From Bacteroidaceae bacterium (GTDB lineage: Bacteria > Bacteroidota > Bacteroidia > Bacteroidales > Bacteroidaceae), in assembly GCA_017650105.1 (NCBI GenBank), contig JAGCFO010000006.1, positions 124,001 to 188,000 on the forward strand: DNA of 64,000 nucleotides, written 5' to 3'. The notes below the pieces were generated by a model. The model did no database searches. It saw only the letters and a list, made by a program, of their open reading frames with translations, and was not told the origin of the DNA. Positions 17,611 through 25,644 of this stretch are shown piece by piece. The position numbers were made by a program, and so were the translations under genes. The number at the start of each line of letters is the position of its first letter. Position 1 is the first letter of the stretch.

Positions 17611-18692
17611 AAAAGCAAACTATATGCATTTGTGGAGGAGGAAACCTTGCTCATGTGGTAGGAGGCTTCCTTGCTGCGAAGACAAACGGTGAAGTGAGTT
17701 TGCTGACTCGTCATCCCGAAAGATGGAACCCTAATCGTACCATTACCGTCTCGGATAATGATGGAGGGGTTTTCGTCGGTAAATTTAGTAACATCACCTC
17801 AGATCCTCAGATTGCTTTGACTGGAGCCGACATAGTCCTGTTCTGTTTGCCTGGCTACGCTATTGCTGAGGAATTGGAAAAAATTAAGCCTTACCTTCAA
17901 GAAAAACAAATTGTGGGTTCTGTCGTTTCCAGTACGGGTTTTTTCTTGATGGCAAAGCGGATTCTCCCTTCGGGAACGCCTCTGTTTGGTTTCCAGCGAG
18001 TTCCGTTTATCGCCCGTGTGGATGAATATGGAAACTCTGCGTCATTGCTCGGTTATAAGCAATCTCTTTACTTTGCTACCGATGGGGTAGAAAATCCTGT
18101 TGATTTGTCCTACGTTTTTTCTTCTTTATTTGATATCCCTGTTTATTGGTTAGACAATTTTCTGAAGGTAACCTTGACCAATAGCAATCCTCTCCTGCAT
18201 CCGAGTCGTTTGTTTGGCATGTTTGGAACAGGAGTGCAGGAGTTTGAAAACCCTTTGCTTTTCTATGAAGATTGGGACGATTTTTCTTCTGAGATATACA
18301 TCGCTTGCGACATTGAACTTCATACGCTGATGAATAAGTTACATCTGTCTGAGAAAGACATTCCCACAATACTCTCTTATTACGAAAGTGAAGATGCTGC
18401 CACCCTAACAAAAAAAATACGTTCCATAAAAGCTTTCAAAGGGTTATTGGCTCCGATGAGATTATCAGAAAATGGGAAATATGTGCCAGACTATGCCAAT
18501 CGGTATTTTACTGAAGATATTCCTTTTGGATTACTTCTCGTCAAAGCGTTTGCCGAAAAAATGTCGGTTTCCACTCCGACTATTGACAAGCTAATTTGTT
18601 GGGCACAAAGTGTTATGGGGAAAGACTTCCTCGTTGATCAGCGATTGGAAGGGAGAGATGTTGAAGAGACGATAGTGAAGTATATTTTATGA
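17607..18692 (+). CDS. Opine (octopine/nopaline) dehydrogenase-like NAD(P)H enzyme
   Basis: 361 aa. An N-terminal Rossmann fold carries [12 protein letters not shown] (9-20); the C-terminal half has [11 protein letters not shown] (194-204), whose His is the conserved catalytic position in the family, and [11 protein letters not shown] (300-310), also characteristic. Opine dehydrogenases reductively join the amino group of an amine or amino acid to the keto group of a 2-oxo acid, giving an N-(carboxyalkyl) secondary amine. Inside a phospho-substituent gene cluster the amine could be the product of the upstream PLP domain. Overlaps upstream and downstream genes by 4 nt each. A plain ketopantoate-reductase-like role cannot be excluded. 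Confidence 0.78.
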   Translation: MKKQTICICGGGNLAHVVGGFLAAKTNGEVSLLTRHPERWNPNRTITVSDNDGGVFVGKFSNITSDPQIALTGADIVLFCLPGYAIAEELEKIKPYLQEKQIVGSVVSSTGFFLMAKRILPSGTPLFGFQRVPFIARVDEYGNSASLLGYKQSLYFATDGVENPVDLSYVFSSLFDIPVYWLDNFLKVTLTNSNPLLHPSRLFGMFGTGVQEFENPLLFYEDWDDFSSEIYIACDIELHTLMNKLHLSEKDIPTILSYYESEDAATLTKKIRSIKAFKGLLAPMRLSENGKYVPDYANRYFTEDIPFGLLLVKAFAEKMSVSTPTIDKLICWAQSVMGKDFLVDQRLEGRDVEETIVKYIL

Positions 18693-19516
18693 TAGATCAG
18701 ATAGTACAAAAGCAGTTGCGGGAACAGTATAATCCAGAAGGCTCTTTTTTGCGGAAAATTCAAAAAAGCCTACTGGACATCCTTGTTGAGTTGGATCGGA
18801 TTTGCAAAGAGAATGGCATTCCTTACTGGCTCGACTCGGGTACTCTGCTGGGTGCCGAGCGTCACGGAGGGTTTATTCCCTGGGACGATGATGTAGACGT
18901 CTGCATTTTACGAAAAGACTGGAAAAGACTGCGTAACGCTTTAAAGAAAAACCTTCGCGAACCATACAAAGTGCATGAAGTAGACTCCACTTCCGATTAC
19001 ACACACTGTTGGCCACGTATTGTCAATGAGGAGATTACCATTCATCGTATGGTAAAAGTCGGAAAAGAGGGAGACATGGAAGAAAAAGCGGAGAACCTTT
19101 GGTTGGATATCTTTCTGCAGGTCAATGGATCCCCCCGTGTGGCTCGTTTCGTGGATTTGTTTTACGGACGTTGTTTTCGAAGAAAATATAGAGTTATTAA
19201 TGACGGTAGGATGAATTATTTTCTAGGAGTAGTACTTTTCCCTATCGCGAAAATGATTGTCGGTGCTGCAAGGGCTTGCGGCAAGTGGTTCCATCCCGAA
19301 ACCTTTATACATGACTATGGCACAGGCTTTTATTCCGTACGTAAAAAGAAAGATATTTTTCCCCTTTCTTTGATTGAGTTTGAAGGATATATGCTTTCTT
19401 CTCCCGTTGATATTCCTTCTTATTTACAGCGTATTTATAACACATATTCGCAGCTTCCTCCTGAAGAAAAAAGGGAGACGCATAACATTCTTTCTGTAGA
19501 CTATGAAAAAAGATAG
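18689..19516 (+). CDS. LicD-family phosphotransferase (copy 1)
   Basis: 275 aa. The LicD/fukutin-type nucleotidyltransferase fold is marked by [15 protein letters not shown] followed by [11 protein letters not shown] (61-71), with the metal-binding aspartates in DDDVD. LicD enzymes transfer phosphocholine, phosphoethanolamine-like or glycerol-phosphate groups from a CDP-activated donor to sugars. It sits directly after the opine-dehydrogenase-like gene (4-nt overlap) and overlaps the SDR/cytidylyltransferase gene by 14 nt, so it is translationally coupled to both. A second LicD lies at 20684; the two differ well outside the motif, suggesting different donors or acceptors. Confidence 0.9.
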   Translation: MIDQIVQKQLREQYNPEGSFLRKIQKSLLDILVELDRICKENGIPYWLDSGTLLGAERHGGFIPWDDDVDVCILRKDWKRLRNALKKNLREPYKVHEVDSTSDYTHCWPRIVNEEITIHRMVKVGKEGDMEEKAENLWLDIFLQVNGSPRVARFVDLFYGRCFRRKYRVINDGRMNYFLGVVLFPIAKMIVGAARACGKWFHPETFIHDYGTGFYSVRKKKDIFPLSLIEFEGYMLSSPVDIPSYLQRIYNTYSQLPPEEKRETHNILSVDYEKR

Positions 19517-20672
19517 TAAAAAAGCACTTGTCATCGGAGGCAGCAATGGAATCGGATTGTCAATAGCTCTTCAGTTGGCTGATTGCTGTCAATCCGTATC
19601 TATCGTGGACAAAAACTATCCCGATGATACTTTACCCGAAAACATTCATATAACACAGTGCAATTTATTAAACAACGATTTTGGATTCCTCGCTGATTTT
19701 GACGATGTGGATATCCTTGTTTTCACTGCGGGCTTTGGACGTATCGCTCCTTTTGAGACTTTTATAGACAAGGAGATAGAAAATGCCTATACTGTCAACA
19801 GCATTGCTCTGACAAAGGTGCTTCGCCATTTTTTCCTCCGCATGAAGTCAAAAGAGAATTTTTATTGCGCTGTGATGGGAAGTATAGCTGGACTAGTCTC
19901 CTCCCCCCTGTTTTCTCTTTACGGAGCAACGAAGGCTGCCGTTTGCAAATTAGTAGAGAGTGTAAACATTGAATTAGAAATGTCTGACAGTGCCAATCGT
20001 ATCTTGTGCGTATCTCCAGGCTCGATCAAAGGAACGAAATTCAATGGTGCATTGTTCAACGATCTGACTCTCACAAACTCTCTTGCACAGGAAATAGTTC
20101 GGCGTATGTTTTCCAGAGAGCAGTTTTTTATTCCAGACTATGAGAAAGTATATAAAAATGTACTTGACCGATACTATGCAGATCCTCATCTGTTTGGAGT
20201 GGATAGTTACCAATACAAAGAGAAAGGTGGACGAATCAATTTGAAGCCTCAGTTAAAAGTGGGTTATTTGAGCGGCACTTTCGATTTGTTTCATATAGGG
20301 CATCTAAACATGTTGCGCCGTGCGAAAGAGTATTGCGACTTCCTGGTGGTTGGTGTGCATAAGGATGCTTCACATAAGGGGAAGCAAACTTTTATCCCAT
20401 TTGAAGAGCGTTGCAATATAGTGCGAAGCATTAAATACGTTGACGAAGTTATTCAGAGTGAGCCTGAAGACGATGACATATATAAAAAGGGTATCGTCAA
20501 GTACGACTTCCTGTTTGTGGGGAGCGATTATAAGGGCTCGGAACGCTTCCAGCGATATGAACGGTTTTTTGCAGACAAAAACGTACAAATCATCTATTTT
20601 CCATACACTCAGGGAACTAGCAGCACACAGCTTCGGGAAAGCCTTGATGCGATAGCAAAACAAAACAAATAA
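19503..20672 (+). CDS. Fusion: short-chain dehydrogenase + TagD-type cytidylyltransferase
   Basis: 389 aa. Residues 1-235 are an SDR with GGSNGIG (12-18) and a complete S127, Y140, K144 triad. Residues 250-385 are a glycerol-3-phosphate cytidylyltransferase-like domain with [10 protein letters not shown] (258-267) and SSTQLR (373-378). The arrangement suggests that a keto-phosphate or keto-polyol is first reduced and the product then coupled to CMP, as reductase and cytidylyltransferase do for CDP-glycerol or CDP-ribitol (there as separate genes or with other domain types). Start at the ATG at 19503 overlaps the preceding LicD by 14 nt. Exact substrate unknown. Confidence 0.85.
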   Translation: MKKDSKKALVIGGSNGIGLSIALQLADCCQSVSIVDKNYPDDTLPENIHITQCNLLNNDFGFLADFDDVDILVFTAGFGRIAPFETFIDKEIENAYTVNSIALTKVLRHFFLRMKSKENFYCAVMGSIAGLVSSPLFSLYGATKAAVCKLVESVNIELEMSDSANRILCVSPGSIKGTKFNGALFNDLTLTNSLAQEIVRRMFSREQFFIPDYEKVYKNVLDRYYADPHLFGVDSYQYKEKGGRINLKPQLKVGYLSGTFDLFHIGHLNMLRRAKEYCDFLVVGVHKDASHKGKQTFIPFEERCNIVRSIKYVDEVIQSEPEDDDIYKKGIVKYDFLFVGSDYKGSERFQRYERFFADKNVQIIYFPYTQGTSSTQLRESLDAIAKQNK

Positions 20673-20683
20673 AGACAAGAACG

Positions 20684-21511
20684 ATGGAAGACTTCTCATA
20701 TATAAATGGTGAGGGAACGGCTCTCCGAATGGCGCAGAAGGAAATGTTGCAAATACTTATAGAGTTTGATAGAATCTGCCGGAAAAACAATCTAACATAT
20801 TGGATTGATTATGGAACGCTTCTAGGTGCGGTTCGGCATGGTGGATTCATTCCTTGGGATGATGATATTGATGTCTCTATGCCTTCTTCCGACTACAAGC
20901 GTTTCCTTGAAGTCGCCTCTCATGATTTTGAAGAGGGGTTCTTCTTGCAGAATCAACAAACAGAACCTCAGCTAAACATGGGAGTGGGGCTTTCCAAAAT
21001 ACGCAAAGATGGGACATTGTTTATAAATGACTTTGACAACTTTCGCATTTGTTACCATAAAGGCATTTCGATAGATGTTTTTGAAGTGGTTGATTACCCA
21101 AATGTTTCCCAAAAAACATGGAATTTTTTCCGTAAGCGAATATTCAAATCGTATGGTTTTTTTCACTACAATCCTTCTTTAAGCCTAAAGAATATCATTA
21201 GCTATTTTGTTTTTCCATTCGAATATGTCTTGTTCAAAGGGTTGTGGAACCTTTTATGTCTGCGACGCAAAAAGGAACGGACTCTTTCTCGTCTAGAACG
21301 AACCCCATACGGCTATCCTACGATGAAGGCAGATATTTATCCTTTACAGGAGATGACTTTTGAAGGTTATTCTTTTTTTGCTCCCCAAAATCCGTCTGCC
21401 CGGTTGAGAGATAATTTTGGAGATGATTTCATGCAGATTCCTTCCCGTGAGAAACGCCGAATCCATGCAAAATTTATTTGCACGGACACAAGTAAACAAT
21501 TTGTGAATTAA
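20684..21511 (+). CDS. LicD-family phosphotransferase (copy 2)
   Basis: 275 aa, same fold as the copy at 18689: YWIDYGTLLGAVRHG followed by [11 protein letters not shown] (54-64). It follows the SDR/cytidylyltransferase fusion after 11 nt, so the natural reading is that this copy uses the CDP-product of that fusion while the first copy uses the product of the LicC-like fusion. Pairing by position only; not shown by sequence. Base composition is visibly A/T-richer than the flanking housekeeping genes. Confidence 0.9.
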   Translation: MEDFSYINGEGTALRMAQKEMLQILIEFDRICRKNNLTYWIDYGTLLGAVRHGGFIPWDDDIDVSMPSSDYKRFLEVASHDFEEGFFLQNQQTEPQLNMGVGLSKIRKDGTLFINDFDNFRICYHKGISIDVFEVVDYPNVSQKTWNFFRKRIFKSYGFFHYNPSLSLKNIISYFVFPFEYVLFKGLWNLLCLRRKKERTLSRLERTPYGYPTMKADIYPLQEMTFEGYSFFAPQNPSARLRDNFGDDFMQIPSREKRRIHAKFICTDTSKQFVN

Positions 21512-21529
21512 TAGATGTTCTTTTGAGAA

Positions 21530-22630
21530 ATGAAACAGTTTGATTATCTCATTGTTGGTGCAGGGCTATTTGGCTCGATGTTTGCATACAAGGCAACGCA
21601 AAAGGGAAAGCGGTGTCTCGTGATAGACAAGAACAACCATATTGGAGGGGGGTGCTACACAGAGAGAGTTTGTGGTATTAATGTCCATAAATATGGACCT
21701 CATATTTTTCACACTTCAAACAAGGAGGTGTGGGATTTTGTCAATTCTCTAGTACCTTTTAATGGTTTTGTTAATTCTCCAGTTGCCTGTTATAAGGGAA
21801 AGCTTTATAATTTGCCTTTCAACATGAACACTTTCCATCAACTTTGGGGGGTTGAAACGGCAGAAGAGGCTCAAGAAATTATAAACAAACAACGTGCCCC
21901 TTTCTTGCATATTGAGAACCCGGCAAACTTGGAAGAACAGGCGTTGAAATTGGCAGGGCGTGATATTTATGAAACGTTGATAAAGGGATATTCTGAAAAA
22001 CAGTGGGGAATGAAGGCAACAGAGATTCCCGCCTTTGTTATCCGCCGTCTTCCCTTCCGTTTCGAATACAATAATAACTATTTCAACGATACTTATCAGG
22101 GTATTCCCGAGGGGGGATATACCCAAATGTTTGAAAAGTTGCTTGACGGAGTGGAAGTTCGGCTGTCTACAAATTATTTCGAAGACAGAAAGTTTTTTGA
22201 TAACTTGGCAGATAGAGTTGTTTATACTGGGCAGATTGATGCCTTTTTTGATTATTGTTTCGGGGAACTTGATTTTCGTTCTCTTCGCTTTGAACATGAA
22301 GTGTTGGAAGGTGTAAAAGATTTCCAAGGCAACGCTGTCGTAAACTACACGGAGGCTGACATTCCGTTCACAAGGTGTATTGAGCATAAGCATTTTGAAT
22401 TCGGACAACAACCTGATACTGTCATCACTCGTGAATATCCTCAAGCATGGACCAAAGGTGCAGCCCCATACTATCCAATAAACAACGAAAGAAACAATAA
22501 ACTCTATTCTAAATACGCAGAACTGGCCTCTAAGCGCAGGGATGTTATCTTCGGAGGACGTTTGGCAGAATATAAGTATTATGATATGCACCAAATCATT
22601 GAGAAAGTGCTGCATATGGAAATAGAATGA
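21530..22630 (+). CDS. glf: UDP-galactopyranose mutase
   Basis: 366 aa, the normal length. FAD-binding motif GAGLFGS (10-16), GGGCYTE, and HKYGPHIFHTSN early in the chain are diagnostic. The enzyme converts UDP-galactopyranose to UDP-galactofuranose using reduced FAD, so the glycan made here probably contains Galf. It follows the second LicD by 18 nt and precedes a family 2 glycosyltransferase by 10 nt. Confidence 0.95.
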   Translation: MKQFDYLIVGAGLFGSMFAYKATQKGKRCLVIDKNNHIGGGCYTERVCGINVHKYGPHIFHTSNKEVWDFVNSLVPFNGFVNSPVACYKGKLYNLPFNMNTFHQLWGVETAEEAQEIINKQRAPFLHIENPANLEEQALKLAGRDIYETLIKGYSEKQWGMKATEIPAFVIRRLPFRFEYNNNYFNDTYQGIPEGGYTQMFEKLLDGVEVRLSTNYFEDRKFFDNLADRVVYTGQIDAFFDYCFGELDFRSLRFEHEVLEGVKDFQGNAVVNYTEADIPFTRCIEHKHFEFGQQPDTVITREYPQAWTKGAAPYYPINNERNNKLYSKYAELASKRRDVIFGGRLAEYKYYDMHQIIEKVLHMEIE

Positions 22631-22640
22631 AAGTCTCTGT

Positions 22641-23720
22641 ATGGAAAAACTCTTATCAATAATCATTCCTACCTACAACATGGAGGCGCTTTTGCCTCCA
22701 TGTCTGGATTCTTTACTTGTGCCAGAGACGATAGAACGGCTGGAAGTTGTTGTCGTTAATGATGGAAGCAAAGACCAGTCATTATCTATTGCTCGAGAAT
22801 ACGAGTCAAGATTTCCTCAATGTGTTTCGGTAATTGACAAGCCAAACGGCAATTATGGTTCAACTATCAACGCCGCCTTGCCTGTTATTAAGGGGAAATA
22901 CGTAAAAATCCTTGATGCTGATGATACGTTCAATACCCAGGCGCTGGTGCAGATGCTCAATGCATTGCAGAAAGTTGACGTGGATTTTGCCGTTACACAC
23001 TTTACTATTCTGAAGTCTGACGGGACAACAGAATTAGCTAAGTATAACCTCTATGGGAAGGAGCCTTACGAATATGGGCGAGTGTATGATTTGGATAAGG
23101 GGCTTGGTGATGGATACATACGTTTCTTTCTTATGCATGCTATCACCTATAAGACAGAGATGCTTCGTCAGCACGGATATAAACAAACTGAAGGCATCTC
23201 CTATACTGATTTGGAGTGGGATACCTATCCTCTTTTCTATGCTCGTACGATTGTTTTCTTTGACATCAATCTCTACCAATACAACATGGCTCGCGAAGGG
23301 CAGACGATGGATCCTAAGGTTCTCATACGCAGTGTGGGCCAGTTGGAAACAGTGACGGAAAAAATACTGAATTATCTGAGCGAAAAAGGGGTGGAGGATC
23401 TCCACCCTTCCCGTCAGGCATTCATCAAGCAGTATTATCTTAATCGTTTGCGTTTAGTTTGCAAGAGTCATCTGTTCGATATGCCGCGTAACCAATTTGA
23501 TGCCGCTCATTTTGCAGAATTGGAGGCGCATTATCAGCAGGCATGCAACGAATTGGAATTAGGAGAGATAAAGCTTTATCCAGAGAACAAGATTATCCGT
23601 GCTAATGCTATGAAGTATTGGCACAAGTACAAAAAACGTTGGCCCTTGTGGTTTGAGAAGGTAAACACTCTTTTGAATATTGTAATGAAATGGCTATATG
23701 TGCGAATCTTCCGCAAGTGA
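22641..23720 (+). CDS. Glycosyltransferase family 2
   Basis: 359 aa. A GT-A domain occupies the first 230 residues: SIIIPTYNMEALLPPCLDSL (6-25), VVNDGS (38-43) and the DxD-type DADD (92-95). The C-terminal 100 residues are helical with a hydrophobic-basic end (IVMKWLYVRIFRK), perhaps membrane-associated. Placed right after glf, it may be the galactofuranosyltransferase, but donor cannot be read from the sequence. Confidence 0.88.
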   Translation: MEKLLSIIIPTYNMEALLPPCLDSLLVPETIERLEVVVVNDGSKDQSLSIAREYESRFPQCVSVIDKPNGNYGSTINAALPVIKGKYVKILDADDTFNTQALVQMLNALQKVDVDFAVTHFTILKSDGTTELAKYNLYGKEPYEYGRVYDLDKGLGDGYIRFFLMHAITYKTEMLRQHGYKQTEGISYTDLEWDTYPLFYARTIVFFDINLYQYNMAREGQTMDPKVLIRSVGQLETVTEKILNYLSEKGVEDLHPSRQAFIKQYYLNRLRLVCKSHLFDMPRNQFDAAHFAELEAHYQQACNELELGEIKLYPENKIIRANAMKYWHKYKKRWPLWFEKVNTLLNIVMKWLYVRIFRK

Positions 23721-23763
23721 AACAGTTTTTCTAAAAAAGAAAAACTAATAAATCCCTTTCTCT

Positions 23764-24855
23764 ATGAGTCGTCTCTTGTTTATCCGATATAAAAAGAGCT
23801 CCCAAATATTTGAAGGAGGAGAGCAGTGTTCACAGCGTAATTTCAACGTTTATGCACGCTTGCTGGGTGAAGAAAACATCACTACCTATTATATTCACGA
23901 TGAAACGAAACGTCGTTCTATCAAAGAATATCTGACAGGGGTTATCTTCTTTCCTTTCAACTTTTTTTTCGGGCTAACTCCACGTCGCGTAAGAGAAATT
24001 GTACGTATGGCAGAAAACTACGATTACGTGCACGTTGACAGAAGCCTATTCGGAATTATCGCCAAAAAGTTACGTAAGAAAGGATATCAGGGGCGTATCA
24101 TATGTTTTTTCCATAATGTGGAATCTGATTATTTTGATGCTAAATTGCCCAAGAAAAACCCCGCTCGGGCAATAGTAATCCGTTGTGTAGATAAAAATGA
24201 TGCTTGTTGCTGCAAGTATGCCGATAAGGTAATCGCACTGAATGAGCGCGATGCGCGTATTTTGGAAAAACGATACAAGCGTAAACCAGACATACTTGTT
24301 CCTATCGCAATGCGTGATACTTATATACGAGAGGAATATCCAAAGGAGATGACCTCTCGACGTCCTCATTGCCTTATTTTGGGCTCATATTTCCCTCCTA
24401 ACAATGAAGGAATAGAATGGTTCGCCCGTGAAGTGCTGCCCAATGTTGATATTCATTTGCGGGTAGTGGGAAAGGGAATGGGTCGTTTACGTGAAAATTA
24501 TTCCATACCCGAAGAAGTCGAAGTAATTGGTGACGCTCCCAGTTTGCTTCCTTATTTTGAGCAAGCAGACATCATGGTTTTGCCCATATTCAGCGGAGGA
24601 GGCATGAAGGTTAAAACATGTGAGAGCCTTATGTATGGCAAAAACATCCTTGCTACGGATGAGGCTTTAGAAGGATACGAAGTGGATGATGCTCAAATGG
24701 GAGGGCGCTGCAATACACGCGAGGAGTTTATCAAGGCTCTTCAATCATTCATTGACTCTCCTCGCCCTCGCTTCAATGCTTATTGTCGTAAAGTCTTTCT
24801 AGAACGTTACAGCGAAGAAGTTGTTTTGGACAAATTTCGCAGCGTACTTCAGTAG
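23764..24855 (+). CDS. Glycosyltransferase, GT-B fold (group 1)
   Basis: 363 aa. The N-terminal acceptor domain is followed by a GT4-type donor domain with LGSYFPPNNEGIEWF and GGGMKVKTCESLMYGKNILA near the C-terminus, including the conserved Glu of the E-x7-E region. Last gene of the cluster, 43 nt after the GT2. It runs convergently into a lipoprotein gene with only 34 bp between. The SQIFEGGEQCSQRN start is typical of Bacteroidota capsule/LPS transferases. Confidence 0.85.
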   Translation: MSRLLFIRYKKSSQIFEGGEQCSQRNFNVYARLLGEENITTYYIHDETKRRSIKEYLTGVIFFPFNFFFGLTPRRVREIVRMAENYDYVHVDRSLFGIIAKKLRKKGYQGRIICFFHNVESDYFDAKLPKKNPARAIVIRCVDKNDACCCKYADKVIALNERDARILEKRYKRKPDILVPIAMRDTYIREEYPKEMTSRRPHCLILGSYFPPNNEGIEWFAREVLPNVDIHLRVVGKGMGRLRENYSIPEEVEVIGDAPSLLPYFEQADIMVLPIFSGGGMKVKTCESLMYGKNILATDEALEGYEVDDAQMGGRCNTREEFIKALQSFIDSPRPRFNAYCRKVFLERYSEEVVLDKFRSVLQ

Positions 24856-24889
24856 GCCGCAGATACTGTTCTTCTGAAAGGACTATTTT

Positions 24890-25630
24890 TTATTCAGCAT
24901 CAGGTTGTTGGCCGTCGTGAGCTTTCCACATACATTCTGTAATTTTCATGTTTGAAAAGACAGCTGTGAAGGAAGACTCTTCAGGGGAACAGGCATAAAT
25001 GCCGAACCTTATCTCGTCAGCTCCTGCCGGCATGTGGCAAATGCGCATTTGACTGAAATCAATGCCGTTATTGGAGCATTCGATGCAGAAATCATCCTCA
25101 CGACGCGAGAAACGGTACCACATTGTCTTAATGTCAGCAGGAATTGCTGTTGTGGCCCAGTCGGAATAGCCATTATTAGTTACTACGCTGCCAAGATGTT
25201 GAAACTCTTCGTTTTCATATTCCACAGATCCCTTCAGCCAATTCTCACTGTCAAGATACATAACAATTCCGCATTGGTCAAAACGATGATGGCTCTGCGT
25301 GAAATCAGTCTTAACAACAAAGCTGAAGAATTTCTCACGTGTTTTCATCTGCAACACAGGGGCGTTGTCATTCTGGAAATGATAGTAGGTGCGTTGCCAA
25401 AGGTCTGTGTGGGGCGCAGAAGTAATAGTGATAGTGTCTTCTTTTATTTCAAACTTAGCGGGTTGCCTTGTCCATTGGAGTTGATTTAATTGGATTCGTC
25501 CGTTTTCTGCAAGAGCTACTTTAACATCATCAACAAAATCCACAGCCTGAGGCTCTTCTTTTTTATCATTACAGCTTGTTAGTGTGGTTATTGCCACAAC
25601 AGCTAGAATCGCGAAGCTTCTGTAGTTCAT
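24890..25630 (-). CDS. Lipoprotein with DUF1349-like beta-sandwich domain
   Basis: 246 aa starting at MNYRSFAILAVVAITTLTSC, a lipoprotein signal with lipobox LTSC and Cys at 20. The rest matches the DUF1349 (concanavalin-like, 'regulation of enolase') pattern: TDFTQSHHRFDQCGIVMYLDSENWLK, then EYENEEFQHLGSVVTNNGYSDW. Some members bind carbohydrates; no function is known here. A longer reading to 25735 overlaps the YfhO gene and lacks a signal sequence. Starts 14 nt after yfhO, so probably co-transcribed. Confidence 0.8.
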   Translation of the reverse strand: MNYRSFAILAVVAITTLTSCNDKKEEPQAVDFVDDVKVALAENGRIQLNQLQWTRQPAKFEIKEDTITITSAPHTDLWQRTYYHFQNDNAPVLQMKTREKFFSFVVKTDFTQSHHRFDQCGIVMYLDSENWLKGSVEYENEEFQHLGSVVTNNGYSDWATTAIPADIKTMWYRFSRREDDFCIECSNNGIDFSQMRICHMPAGADEIRFGIYACSPEESSFTAVFSNMKITECMWKAHDGQQPDAE

Positions 25631-25644
25631 ACTTTTTAGTTTTT

